Assembly (NCBI GenBank): GCA_013153405.1
Contig: JAADEM010000015.1
Span: 1-40,997 of the forward strand
Direction: 5' to 3'
From: Chlorobiota bacterium
GTDB taxonomy: Bacteria; Bacteroidota; Bacteroidia; Bacteroidales; Marinilabiliaceae
DNA: 40,997 nt
Shown here: positions 25,840-34,436 of the stretch, in pieces
Layout: each line of letters opens with the position of its first letter
How positions within the stretch are numbered: the first letter of the stretch is position 1
The notes under the pieces: model-generated
Databases searched by the model: none
Seen by the model: the letters and a program-made list of their open reading frames with translations, nothing else
Told to the model about the DNA's origin: nothing
Made by a program: the position numbers and the translations under genes

Positions 25840-27141
25840 TCAGGGTTGAACAAAGTTTCCTACTGCATACTGATATTGAGAGTAGGCAACATTAAGGTCA
25901 TATTTTGCAAGAATGTAGTTGTAATAAGTTTTTTGCCAGTCGAGCTGGGCATCGAGAACCTCAAGAACAGATGACAGTCCCTCTTTATACCTGTCCATCA
26001 TAACTGAAACATTCTTTGCGGCATTAGCAAGCGAGTTTTTAGCAAAATTGAGTTGTTCCTGACTCCTTTCCAGTTTGTAATAACTGCTTTCAACTTCCAT
26101 CTTAACCCTGTCACGGGTCTCCTCAAGCTTTAGGTTTGCTATCTGAACCTGTTGGTGTGCGGTGAATTGTCTCTCTTTCTTTTCACCCCAACGCAGGATA
26201 GGAATTGAAAGACGTGCTCCGAGTTTGTAATTGAAATCCGGATCCTTTTGAAGTCCGGGAGCGGGCGAGCCCCATTTGCCGCCGGCAAATACACCGAATT
26301 GAGGGTTATATTTTGCAATTGCAAGCTTTTCGTCATATGTTGATTTTTCAATCTCGTTTTTGTAATAGTTGAGCTCAGGCCGTTGGTTTAATGCCAGTTC
26401 CGAAAGGTCATCATTTGTTTTTACCCATTGAACTGCAATTAAAGAGTCGGCAACCGAAGTGGGATTGTTTACCGGTTCACCTATTATTTTGTTCAGGTTC
26501 ATAATGCTTACCATATATTCTTTCTGGCTGCGTATGGTTTTATATTCGGCATCATTGTACCGGACCATTGCCTGGTATAGCTCATTCTTTCCTGCAACCT
26601 CTTCTTCCACGCGGTCTTTTATTACTTTGACAAATTCACCAATAACCTCCTTGTATTTCATATAAAGGTTGTAGGTTTCTTTTTTAGAAACGGCATTCCA
26701 GTATAGCATATCGGAATTAAGAACAACCTGTTGTTTGCTCATCCCAACATAGCTTTTCATCATCTCAACTTCCGACATAGCTGAAAGCTTTTCGTGTTTC
26801 AGCTGTCCGCCTTTAAGTATCGGTTGATAAAGGTCAAGGTTTAATGAATAGACGTTGTCAAGCTCTTCTCCTGGTGTTCCCGGAGGGGCATCGGCAGGAG
26901 GAGCCAGTTGCAAAGGAACACCGTAGTAGGTGTAATCACTGTTGAAATCAAGTGACGGTAACTGGCCTGACTTGGCCGCTTCTACCTTCGATGTTGCACT
27001 GCTTAACTGACGCTCAGCTATCTTTATCTGTTGCTGATACTCCAGAGCTTTCTGTCTGTATTGCAAAAGAAGAGGATCTTCCTGTGCAAAAGCAAAACCC
27101 GAAAATAAAAGTGTAAGCAGGAAAAGTGTTAATTTCTTCAT
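25840..27141 (-). CDS. TolC-family outer-membrane efflux channel
   Basis: 433 residues with a signal peptide (1-19, ending AFAQ). Two OEP-type repeats follow, dominated by long helices with heptad periodicity, for example ALEYQQQIKIAERQLSSATS near the N-terminus and LAKYDLNVAYSQYQYAVGNF at the end. The repeats pair to form a trimeric alpha-barrel channel through the periplasm, with a short beta-barrel in the outer membrane. It is the first gene of the efflux operon: adaptor and pump follow on the same strand. The porin gene lies 86 nt upstream and may be cotranscribed, since no promoter is obvious in the gap. Confidence 0.92.
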   Translation of the reverse strand: MKKLTLFLLTLLFSGFAFAQEDPLLLQYRQKALEYQQQIKIAERQLSSATSKVEAAKSGQLPSLDFNSDYTYYGVPLQLAPPADAPPGTPGEELDNVYSLNLDLYQPILKGGQLKHEKLSAMSEVEMMKSYVGMSKQQVVLNSDMLYWNAVSKKETYNLYMKYKEVIGEFVKVIKDRVEEEVAGKNELYQAMVRYNDAEYKTIRSQKEYMVSIMNLNKIIGEPVNNPTSVADSLIAVQWVKTNDDLSELALNQRPELNYYKNEIEKSTYDEKLAIAKYNPQFGVFAGGKWGSPAPGLQKDPDFNYKLGARLSIPILRWGEKKERQFTAHQQVQIANLKLEETRDRVKMEVESSYYKLERSQEQLNFAKNSLANAAKNVSVMMDRYKEGLSSVLEVLDAQLDWQKTYYNYILAKYDLNVAYSQYQYAVGNFVQP

Positions 27142-27227
27142 TTTATTAAGTTTATAATTATTTATATTGTTTGGTATGTTCTGAGGTTACCACAATGCGA
27201 CCTATAATATTTAACAACAGTTGTTAT

Positions 27228-28460
27228 TTAATTGTTTTTATCGTCCTGGTCCCATTTAAATAAATACCTGACAGAAAACATTATTCTGTAATCATCTGCC
27301 GAATCCCGGTTTTTATTTATCCTTTTTCCATACTGATAGTTTAAACCAGTGGTAAGGGTGTTTTCAATTAAAGGATAAATAATCTGAGCTACAAAATATT
27401 TTGATCGATGAAAAGCAGAATTCAGTTGTCCTGCGCTGTTATCCTGATTGGTTTCGCTGTATGTAAATGAAGTTGAAATTTTATTGAAATGGTGATCGTA
27501 AGCTATTACAAATCCTCTTTGGAAAGGAACTGTTGCTTTAAAATTTTCATCGGGGGTAATTTCTACTCCTCCATCGTTGTTGTATCCGGCATAACCGTGT
27601 CCGAAAACAGTTTGAAGCTTAAGAACTCCCCGTTCTTTGAAAAGTTTAAAATTGGATGTGAAGTTGAGAGCCCAGCCGAATTTTTGTTCGGCTCTGGCTT
27701 CTCCATCCTGTTGTTTTAAAATTTCATATGATAATTGTCTCAGGAGTAAAGCACCTTTTATGTAACCCCAGTTACCTTTGTGTGTGTATCGTGAAATAAA
27801 GTCAGGCAGAACCTCCTTTGTTTTAAAATCGATTAATGAAGGGTCTATTTGCCGAAGTTGTCCGGGGTCAATATCTGAACCCGGCACTTCCAAAGCCAGT
27901 TCCAGTTTGTTGTTGTCGTTAATATCATTTGTATAGCGTATCATCGGACTCGACATTAAAGCCATACCTGAAGGACCCCACCAGTCGTAATTGTTCGGAA
28001 AGGCATGCAGGTCGACAAATGTAGACCACTCTTTACCAATAATGAAAGGCCCCCATTCACCCCAACCGGTACGAAACCGAGGTACAGTTTCTCCGGCATG
28101 TATTCCTGTTCCGTACAGGTCGAATGTTACATGCATTCTTATTCTGTCCCACTTATGTTCTACCGGAATAAATGCGTCGAATTTAAATGTTGATTGCTGA
28201 AGACTGTAATATGTTTTACCGTTGGTGCCCCATCCCGGATCGGTAGGATATACCGGAATTTTTGAAGGGCGGAACCCGGCGTACCAGTCTGGATCCATTT
28301 GTTTTGCATCATATATTATGTCAGTGTGAACTGAAGCGCTTATGCTTATTTTTACTTTATCACTTTTGTCGGGGATATTTGTATCATCAGTTTTTTCCGA
28401 TATCTGAGCCAACAGATCAAGTGTGAATACAAGAAAAACTATGATAGTGAAAAATCTCAT
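27228..28460 (-). CDS. DcaP-like outer-membrane porin
   Basis: 410 residues with a signal peptide (1-19, ending LLAQ). The mature protein is made of amphipathic beta strands with aromatic girdles, and includes TTYGWGEWGPF-like and GKEWSTFVDLHAFPNNYDWW segments characteristic of DcaP/Porin-O-type trimeric channels. A well-known DcaP motif-like run, FRTGWGEWGPFIIGKEWSTF, lies at about 125-145. Family members take up small organic or anionic compounds. Here it is next to a complete efflux system and a beta-barrel protein. A hairpin at 28479-28500 lies in its leader and may end the upstream transcript. Function assignment is by family resemblance only. Confidence 0.78.
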   Translation of the reverse strand: MRFFTIIVFLVFTLDLLAQISEKTDDTNIPDKSDKVKISISASVHTDIIYDAKQMDPDWYAGFRPSKIPVYPTDPGWGTNGKTYYSLQQSTFKFDAFIPVEHKWDRIRMHVTFDLYGTGIHAGETVPRFRTGWGEWGPFIIGKEWSTFVDLHAFPNNYDWWGPSGMALMSSPMIRYTNDINDNNKLELALEVPGSDIDPGQLRQIDPSLIDFKTKEVLPDFISRYTHKGNWGYIKGALLLRQLSYEILKQQDGEARAEQKFGWALNFTSNFKLFKERGVLKLQTVFGHGYAGYNNDGGVEITPDENFKATVPFQRGFVIAYDHHFNKISTSFTYSETNQDNSAGQLNSAFHRSKYFVAQIIYPLIENTLTTGLNYQYGKRINKNRDSADDYRIMFSVRYLFKWDQDDKNN

Positions 28461-28478
28461 TTTATTAAGGATTAAAAC

Positions 28479-28500
28479 AAAAGAGCAGATAAACTCTTTT
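28479..28500 (-). terminator. Terminator- or attenuator-like hairpin before the porin gene
   Basis: A 7-bp stem AAAAGAG/CTCTTTT with an 8-nt loop, followed on the minus strand by GTTTT. It lies only 18 nt upstream of the porin start codon and about 140 nt after the previous gene, so it could be a weak terminator or part of the porin leader. Confidence 0.5.
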
Positions 28501-28640
28501 TGATATGTTTGTTAAAAATATGAAAATTTATTGTATAAAGCTCTTTTAAAACAGTGTTTCTTGGGTGTGTTCATATTTGGTTACAGACTTTTAAGATTTG
28601 CATAACGTTTTTGTGGCAGGTCTGATTCGTTTGTTTAATC

Positions 28641-29732
28641 TTATTGTATAACTTTTGCTTTCTTTTTAAATCCGAGTAGTCGGTAATTAAGAGAAATCAG
28701 AAAAGACTTTCTGTCTCCTATTACTCCGCCTTCGGCTCGCAACTGCCATGTTTTATTGAGTTGATATTGAGCTCCTATTAATCCGTTCCAGTGTTCTTTC
28801 ACCTGCTTGTCCATTGCATATGAAATCAGAGACTCTCCATCCCTTGATTCTATCTCTTCTATAAGTCTGTCAATTAATTTATCTCCAATAACTCCGGTTT
28901 CTCCTTTTTTGTCTTCCAGATCCTGAATTAATTGTGCTTTGGTGTTATCGAAATCAGGTATGGCATCTCTGAGTGCTATGGCACCCAATGTTTCAGATTG
29001 CATTGAAACATACATTGTTCCAATCCATAGAGAGATGTTACTTTGCGGTTTTTTATTAAACTTGAATACTTTACCCATTCTGATTCCTACCACGTTGGCA
29101 AATGTGGCTTCTTCTAAAAGTTCAGGTTTGTTCCACGTGATATTGGCATCAACAGAAAGCCATACCGGTCCCAGGCCTCCTGCAAAAAGAGCTCCTACTC
29201 CGTAAGTGGTAATTCCCTGATCGACGACTGAAGTAAAGCGTATAGGTTCAGGAGTGTATTGAAAAGCATTAACTTCTATAGTTGTGGTTGAACGTCCGTA
29301 ACCAAAAATTCCGTATAAATCGATGAAAGGAAATATCCAGATGTCAGGACGGATATTGAACGACCATGATTCATTTGAATTATTTCCGAATCCGATAATA
29401 CTATCCGATATCTGTTGAAGAGGGAAATCCAGTAAACCATCGTAAGCATTTTCAAAACCTAACTGGAAATTATCGATAAGAAGTCCCTGATCCATCCAAA
29501 AGTAATTGGCCATAAAGCCGATAGGATAAGGTATGTCAATTCCCCGTTCGTAAGCTTTGGTTCCCCAGAAAGGAAAAACCCGATCATAGTTCATATTTTT
29601 TAAACTGTCAGTGTAAGCTTTATGAACTTCTCGTATCGCTTTTGATGCATATTGCGAGTAACCGGTCGAACTGACTAATATAGAAAATAGAAGCGGAAAA
29701 ATAAAAACTTTAAGAATAGCCTTCATAGTCAT
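28641..29732 (-). CDS. Predicted outer-membrane beta-barrel protein (363 aa)
   Basis: A signal peptide (about 1-26, ending STGYS) is followed by a barrel-like pattern of short aromatic strands: ESWSFNIRPDIWIFPFIDLY, a barrel hairpin near GLGPVWLSVDANITWN, and WQLRAEGGVIGDRKSFLISL towards the end. A charged insert (about 240-310, DFDNTKAQLIQDLEDKKGET) is probably a surface or periplasmic loop. Two ATGs (MTMK) are possible at the start, and the second gives the same signal peptide. I do not recognise a named family. It may share a regulon with the porin and pump downstream, but a 180-nt gap with a hairpin separates it from the porin gene. Confidence 0.75.
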   Translation of the reverse strand: MTMKAILKVFIFPLLFSILVSSTGYSQYASKAIREVHKAYTDSLKNMNYDRVFPFWGTKAYERGIDIPYPIGFMANYFWMDQGLLIDNFQLGFENAYDGLLDFPLQQISDSIIGFGNNSNESWSFNIRPDIWIFPFIDLYGIFGYGRSTTTIEVNAFQYTPEPIRFTSVVDQGITTYGVGALFAGGLGPVWLSVDANITWNKPELLEEATFANVVGIRMGKVFKFNKKPQSNISLWIGTMYVSMQSETLGAIALRDAIPDFDNTKAQLIQDLEDKKGETGVIGDKLIDRLIEEIESRDGESLISYAMDKQVKEHWNGLIGAQYQLNKTWQLRAEGGVIGDRKSFLISLNYRLLGFKKKAKVIQ

Positions 29733-30133
29733 AGATTTATAAATCGAATTGTTGAGTGATGTTTCAGTTTTGTAACAATGTAATTTGTTAATTGTTGAAT
29801 GGTAAATGTAAATTTATGTAAATTTTTAGAATTTGCAAGCTTGAAAGTCAATTTTTGGTTTTTAGTTAATCATTATCTGCAATGATGTATCTGGGTGCGA
29901 TTATCCGTTTTGCTGTAATGATTGGCCTTGTGTATAGCCTGTTATTTCCCCATTCCGTTATCTTTAATGTTCTGTGGTAGCGGAGGTTTTATGTGTTTAT
30001 TTTCAGTTGTTTTCAGGATTGTTGTATGCCGGAACTTATAGTTGGTTGGTATGATAACGTATTCTGTTGAGCATTATTTGTGTTTGTTTCGATAATGCAT
30101 GGAACAAACGTCACGGAGTATAAGAACTTCTGC
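29733..30133. other. Intergenic region between the beta-barrel gene and the HdeD-like operon
   Basis: About 400 nt with no convincing gene. A 32-codon hydrophobic frame at 29882-29980 (plus) lacks support. The left part is A/T-rich and should hold the promoter of the beta-barrel gene. The best match I found, TACATTTA, lacks a good upstream TTTG. Confidence 0.4.
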
Positions 30134-30159
30134 ATAAAAAAAGTGGCATAGCGCCACTT
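30134..30159 (-). terminator. Terminator of the HdeD-like operon
   Basis: A 7-bp stem AAGTGGC/GCCACTT with loop GCTAT, followed on the minus strand by seven T residues. It lies 30 nt after the stop of the HdeD-like gene. Confidence 0.85.
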
Positions 30160-30188
30160 CTTGAGAAATTTTTAATAAAGAAACTATA

Positions 30189-30719
30189 TTACATAGGTGG
30201 TTTTTTCAATAATTTTCCGGTCATAACCAGTGCCAGTCCATTAAAAAGCAGTTTAATTCCTACGTAAACACTTAATGCGAATTTACCAGAGGCCGGCCAG
30301 TGTGCCCAAATCAGAATACCCAGAATTATACTTATTATTCCTTCGGCCAAAAGATAAGAACCACCCGAAACAGGAATCATGGTAAACGAATATGAAACGG
30401 ATGATATTCCGTCGGCAATAAAATAGACAGCCATAAACACTGTTAAAATGTTCAGTCCTATATCAGGATTTGAGATAAGCCATATGCCTGCTATTATCAT
30501 AAGAATACTAGCAAGATACTTAAGGGCCATTGTGCCCGTACTAAATGAAAATATTGCGAAAGATAACCGGAGAACACCTCCGATGAAAAACAGAATACCA
30601 AGAATAATTATAGTTGCTTCTCCAAATGCTACGGGAAACAGCAGAGCTATAAGACCGATGATGAATATGAAAATTCCTATAGAGACCAAAGATTGTGAAA
30701 ATTTGCTGAATAGTACCAT
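30189..30719 (-). CDS. HdeD/DUF308-family membrane protein (176 aa)
   Basis: Six hydrophobic segments fill the protein: about 14-32, 37-56, 65-85, 90-110, 125-142 and 148-168. Short loops are rich in glycine, the usual layout of DUF308/HdeD proteins linked to acid or envelope stress. It is the last gene of a tight minus-strand operon: its ATG is 7 nt after the stop of the glycine-zipper gene. A terminator follows. The role is inferred from the family only. Confidence 0.85.
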   Translation of the reverse strand: MVLFSKFSQSLVSIGIFIFIIGLIALLFPVAFGEATIIILGILFFIGGVLRLSFAIFSFSTGTMALKYLASILMIIAGIWLISNPDIGLNILTVFMAVYFIADGISSVSYSFTMIPVSGGSYLLAEGIISIILGILIWAHWPASGKFALSVYVGIKLLFNGLALVMTGKLLKKPPM

Positions 30720-30726
30720 GATATTT

Positions 30727-31260
30727 TTATTTTACTGTGTAACCTTTACCCTCCAAACAGGCAGTAAAAGCTTTTTTAAAGTTGTCCATCAATGCTTTTT
30801 GTTGAGCGGCAGCTTGTTGGTTTGCCTGTTGCTGTGCAGAAGCCTGTCGGATTTTTCTTGAGCGGTTTCCCCGTAAGGCACCAACAATGGCACCTACAGC
30901 AGCTCCTTCCCCGGCATCACCCGTAATGGCTCCAATGGCAGCTCCGGCAGCGGCAGTTCTTGCTGCTCCTCTTACAGCACTTCCGTCCGGTCCTTTTTCC
31001 ACTTGTTTTACTTCAACTTTAGGAGGGTTGAGCGGATCCACTCCGGATTGCTCTATTGCCCACTTGTAACATGCATATTCATCAGCTTCCTGAGTAGCCT
31101 GCTCCTGGCCGTTTGACGGAAATACATAAAGTCCTAAACTTTTGGCAAGCCCCTTAGGAGGTTGTTCAGATTGTTGAGACTGCGACGTATCCTCGTTCTG
31201 GGCAAGTATCCCATGCGATAGAAATAACAGAGAAGTTAAAAGAAAGATATAATATTTCAT
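30727..31260 (-). CDS. Exported glycine-zipper (YMGG-like) protein
   Basis: 177 residues when started at ATG 31260, where the protein begins MKYYIFLLTSLLFLSHGILA, a clean signal peptide. An in-frame ATG 60 nt earlier lies inside the upstream gene and would bury this signal, so it is rejected. A glycine-zipper region at about 100-140 (GAARTAAAGAAIGAITGDAG and the following GAAVGAIVGAL) can insert into or associate with membranes. The C-terminus is a Q/A-rich coiled-coil-like stretch ending in KKAFTACLEGKGYTVK. It lies 7 nt after the NTF2-like lipoprotein gene and 7 nt before the HdeD-like gene, so all three are cotranscribed. An envelope-stress role is likely but inferred. Confidence 0.82.
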   Translation of the reverse strand: MKYYIFLLTSLLFLSHGILAQNEDTSQSQQSEQPPKGLAKSLGLYVFPSNGQEQATQEADEYACYKWAIEQSGVDPLNPPKVEVKQVEKGPDGSAVRGAARTAAAGAAIGAITGDAGEGAAVGAIVGALRGNRSRKIRQASAQQQANQQAAAQQKALMDNFKKAFTACLEGKGYTVK

Positions 31261-31267
31261 AATTTTT

Positions 31268-31768
31268 TTAATTAAACTCTTCAGGTTTGACAAAAATATA
31301 TCCCAGTTGCCTAAGTGCATCTGCTTCGTTGTAAAAAGTATAGCTTTTTACGATTTTACCGTTTTTTATCAGGTAAGTTGTATTTGCCCATAGGGTTACT
31401 TCCCCAATGTTGTTTTTATAAACAATGTGAAGTTCACCCCAGTTTGATATCCATTCACCTTTGTTCGGACCATCGGGTATAACCACAGCTACATTCCTTG
31501 ATTTATTGTAATTAATGCTTTCATAAAGGTTTTCTACATTGAACTTCCAGTTTACAAGAGCTTGTTGTTTGTCGATACTGTCACCGTATGACGGTCCATA
31601 ACCGGTATAATTATCAGCCAGAAGCGAATCCATTATGTCATAATTCATATTCTCAACGGCTGTGATGTATTTTTCTACCAGTGCAATGTTCTTTTTTGCT
31701 GTGATGTCGGATGTGTTACAGGCCGATAAGAACAGGATCGGAAAAGATAATAAGATCAGGTATTTCAT
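31268..31768 (-). CDS. NTF2/SnoaL-like lipoprotein (166 aa)
   Basis: Started at ATG 31768 the protein begins MKYLILLSFPILFLSAC, a lipoprotein signal with lipobox LSAC (Cys 17). An upstream in-frame ATG adds eight residues and is less likely. The mature domain (about 25-160) has the cone-like NTF2/SnoaL pattern: a helix with VEKYITAVENMNYDIMDSLL, then strands such as ELHIVYKNNIGEVTLWANTT and TTYLIKNGKIVKSYTFYNEA. Such domains bind small ligands or act as enzymes, but no catalytic residues are evident. It is first of the three-gene operon. Confidence 0.82.
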   Translation of the reverse strand: MKYLILLSFPILFLSACNTSDITAKKNIALVEKYITAVENMNYDIMDSLLADNYTGYGPSYGDSIDKQQALVNWKFNVENLYESINYNKSRNVAVVIPDGPNKGEWISNWGELHIVYKNNIGEVTLWANTTYLIKNGKIVKSYTFYNEADALRQLGYIFVKPEEFN

Positions 31769-31847
31769 TTCATTAAATAGTTTTGATAACATACAAATTT
31801 AACAATAAACCCCGATATTTGTTTTGGGTTTTTCTGTATAAGTCCGG

Positions 31848-33725
31848 TTATTCAGATGCAGTCCAGTGTTGTAGTGTCTGTGCTGTGTGCATAAGGCGTA
31901 ACATTTCCGATTTGAATCCTTCTTTGTCATTTTTTACAGAGTTTGATGCCAGTTGTATTGCATCATTGTATGAAAACTGCTGAATGTATTCCGAATTACG
32001 CAAAAGCATACCGAATGCTGCAACGGCAGCTGCGAACCTGAAATTGTCGGATGCACTATCAATTGTTTCAGGCTTATCTTGTACGGTTTTTGTTATAAGG
32101 GTGCTTTTCCCGGCACCGGGCTTTTTGTATCGTAACTTAATAGTCAACCACTCATTACGGAAATTATTTTCAGAAATATTTTTGTTTTGATATTTAAGTG
32201 TGTCTGTTGATTTTATCCATTTACCGGCGTCGCGGGTGCCTGCCGGTATTATTTCGTACAATACAGTTACAATATGGCCTGCTCCTATTTCTCCTGCATC
32301 TTTTTTATCATCATTAAAATCTTCGTTGTTCAATAGTCTGTTTTCATATCCGATGAGTCTGTAGCCTGCAACCTTGACAGGGTTGAATTCAATCTGGAAC
32401 TTCACATCGCTGGCTACGGTAAAAAGAGTTCCGCCGAATTCGCTTACCAGTGTTTTGCGTGCTTCCTGAATGTTGTCAATATAAGAATAGTTTCCGTTAC
32501 CTTTATCAGCAATGATTTCCATTTTATCATCTTTATAGTTTCCTGTTCCGAATCCTAAAACTGAGATGAAAATACCTTTGTTACGCTTCTCTTCTATCAG
32601 TCTTTCCATAGCTGCATTCGAGCTTTCACCGATATTGAAATCTCCGTCGGTAGCAAGAATTATCCGGTTGTTTCCGTTGTGTATGAAATTCTTTTCGGCT
32701 GTTTGATAAGCAAGTCTTAATCCTTCGCCTCCTGCTGTTGAGCCACCGGCCTGCAGATTTTCTATTGCTTTCAGAATTTTTTCTTTCCGGTTACCAGGTG
32801 TTGGTTCAAGTACCAGACCGGCAGCTCCGGCATAAACCACTATCGATACATAATCTTCGGGACGAAGTTGATCGACAAGTAATGTGAATGATGATTTTAA
32901 CAGAGGCAATTTGTTACTGGCCTGCATTGAACCGGATACGTCAATCAGGAAAACAAGGTTTGAGGGAGGAAGTTCTTCTTTTTTTATGTCTTTGGCTTTA
33001 ATGCCAGTTTTCAGAAGTAAATGCTCTTTATTCCACGGACATACGGCAAGTTCTGTGTGTACAGAAAAAGGATGTTTCATTGAGTTGTCTTTGTAATTGT
33101 AGTTAAAGTAGTTTATCATTTCTTCAATTCTTACAGCATCTTCAGGGGGCAGGCTGCCATTATTAAGGTATCTTCTGATGTTTGAATAGGAGGCTCTGTC
33201 GACGTCGGCTGAGAATGTAGACAGAGGATTATCTGTTGCACTCCTGAAGCCGTTCTCATGAATTGTACTGTATCCTTCAGTGTTAAAACCCAAAGGCATA
33301 CAATATGAAACCGGATGGCGGGGTGTACCCGCCATTTTTCGGTATCTGGATTTTGTATTGCTTATAGTTGGTAATGCTGCTATTTCGCATTCTAAATCTG
33401 ATGTGTATTCATACTCACTGTACAAAATATGTGTTGTTTTCTGCAAAATTATATCAATCCTGTTTTTTCCATTAACGTTTTTTCTTACAGTTTCTTTTCC
33501 GGGAAATCTGAAAATGAGAACTGTTTCCGGAGCATTTACTACTATTGAGTAATATCCGGCACTGTTAGTTGTTACCGAGCCCGAATTTTGCTTGTTAATA
33601 ACCAGAACACCTTCCAGAGGCTTGTTGTTTTCGTCTGTTACTATTCCGTTAACGGTAAAGGGAGTCGCGATTAAATAGTTTCCTGTTGATAATAGAATGA
33701 CGATGATGAATAGTAGTTTTTTCAT
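31848..33725 (-). CDS. Exported von Willebrand A-domain protein (YfbK-like) with carboxypeptidase-regulatory domain
   Basis: 625 residues. A signal peptide (1-20) is followed by a carboxypeptidase-regulatory-like domain (about 24-95, beginning FTVNGIVTDENNKPLEG). Next comes the YfbK-type N-terminal region (NPLSTFSADVDRASYSNIRRYL, about 165-190). The VWA domain has a complete MIDAS, DVSGSM, at about 258-263, with further metal-site residues downstream near ILATDGDFNIG. A C-terminal DUF3520-like region completes the YfbK architecture. Family members bind proteins at the cell surface, but the partner here is unknown. The gene is divergent from the ECF sigma factor (135 nt between starts). A weak AAACCC/GGGTTT hairpin follows the stop. 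Confidence 0.9.
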   Translation of the reverse strand: MKKLLFIIVILLSTGNYLIATPFTVNGIVTDENNKPLEGVLVINKQNSGSVTTNSAGYYSIVVNAPETVLIFRFPGKETVRKNVNGKNRIDIILQKTTHILYSEYEYTSDLECEIAALPTISNTKSRYRKMAGTPRHPVSYCMPLGFNTEGYSTIHENGFRSATDNPLSTFSADVDRASYSNIRRYLNNGSLPPEDAVRIEEMINYFNYNYKDNSMKHPFSVHTELAVCPWNKEHLLLKTGIKAKDIKKEELPPSNLVFLIDVSGSMQASNKLPLLKSSFTLLVDQLRPEDYVSIVVYAGAAGLVLEPTPGNRKEKILKAIENLQAGGSTAGGEGLRLAYQTAEKNFIHNGNNRIILATDGDFNIGESSNAAMERLIEEKRNKGIFISVLGFGTGNYKDDKMEIIADKGNGNYSYIDNIQEARKTLVSEFGGTLFTVASDVKFQIEFNPVKVAGYRLIGYENRLLNNEDFNDDKKDAGEIGAGHIVTVLYEIIPAGTRDAGKWIKSTDTLKYQNKNISENNFRNEWLTIKLRYKKPGAGKSTLITKTVQDKPETIDSASDNFRFAAAVAAFGMLLRNSEYIQQFSYNDAIQLASNSVKNDKEGFKSEMLRLMHTAQTLQHWTASE

Positions 33726-33860
33726 TGTAGTATGTTTAAAAATTTATAAAAGATTTTTTGTTTGTTTAATATCAGGATGCAGCAGTATGTGATATTCCAT
33801 AAAATTTTTATGTTTTTTTTCTGTACCTTCCGTTTTTGATACAGATATGGTTCAGAAAGA

Positions 33861-34436
33861 ATGAAAATTACCGGGCATAAAAACCATACTAATGATGAAT
33901 TGCTGGTGGATAAGTATAGAAATACCGGCAATATTTCTGTGCTTGGTGTTTTGTATGAAAGGTATATGCCGTTGGTTTACGGAGTATGTCTCAAATATCT
34001 GAAAAACAGAGATGAGGCAAAGGATGCCGTAATCGAGATATTTGAAAAACTCGTGATTGAGCTTGCAACTAAAGATATTGAGAAATTCAGGCCATGGCTT
34101 TATGTCGTTGCAAAAAATCACTGCCTGATGAAACTACGAAAAATGAGAAATGAGCATTCAATGGAAAAAATATATATTAATGATGCTATTGTTTTTATGG
34201 AATCGGAGGAAGAGATGCATCCTCTTGATGAGTCCGGCCCGGATATGAATGAATTGCTTAAGGAGTGTATAGAGAAGCTTAAAGATGAACAAAAAAACTG
34301 TATACAGTTGTTTTACCTTGAGCATAAAAGTTATTTGACGATAGCTGAATTGCTTGGGTTGGAAGTAAAAAAAGTGAAAAGTTTTATTCAGAACGGGAAA
34401 AGGAATCTGAAAAATTGTATTGAAGAGAAAAAGTGA
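33861..34436 (+). CDS. ECF-type RNA polymerase sigma factor
   Basis: 191 residues. The sigma-2 region (about 25-95) includes LYERYMPLVYGVCLKYLKNR and EAKDAVIEIFEKL, matching core-binding and -10 recognition segments. Sigma-4 (about 125-185) contains ECIEKLKDEQKNCIQLFYLE and the helix-turn-helix YLTIAELLGLEVKKVKSFIQ. It would direct polymerase to a small envelope-related regulon. Its stop overlaps the GTG start of the next gene by four bases (GTGA), so both proteins are made in fixed proportion. The divergent VWA gene is a likely target, but no ECF promoter motif was identified in the 135-nt gap. Confidence 0.92.
   Translation: MKITGHKNHTNDELLVDKYRNTGNISVLGVLYERYMPLVYGVCLKYLKNRDEAKDAVIEIFEKLVIELATKDIEKFRPWLYVVAKNHCLMKLRKMRNEHSMEKIYINDAIVFMESEEEMHPLDESGPDMNELLKECIEKLKDEQKNCIQLFYLEHKSYLTIAELLGLEVKKVKSFIQNGKRNLKNCIEEKK

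Noticed and set aside
29882..29980. A 32-codon hydrophobic plus-strand peptide
   Set aside because: No promoter or domain supports it, and short hydrophobic frames arise by chance in A/T-rich DNA.
30727..31320. Longer glycine-zipper protein starting at 31320
   Set aside because: The earlier start lies inside the upstream gene and would bury the signal peptide; ATG 31260 fits better.
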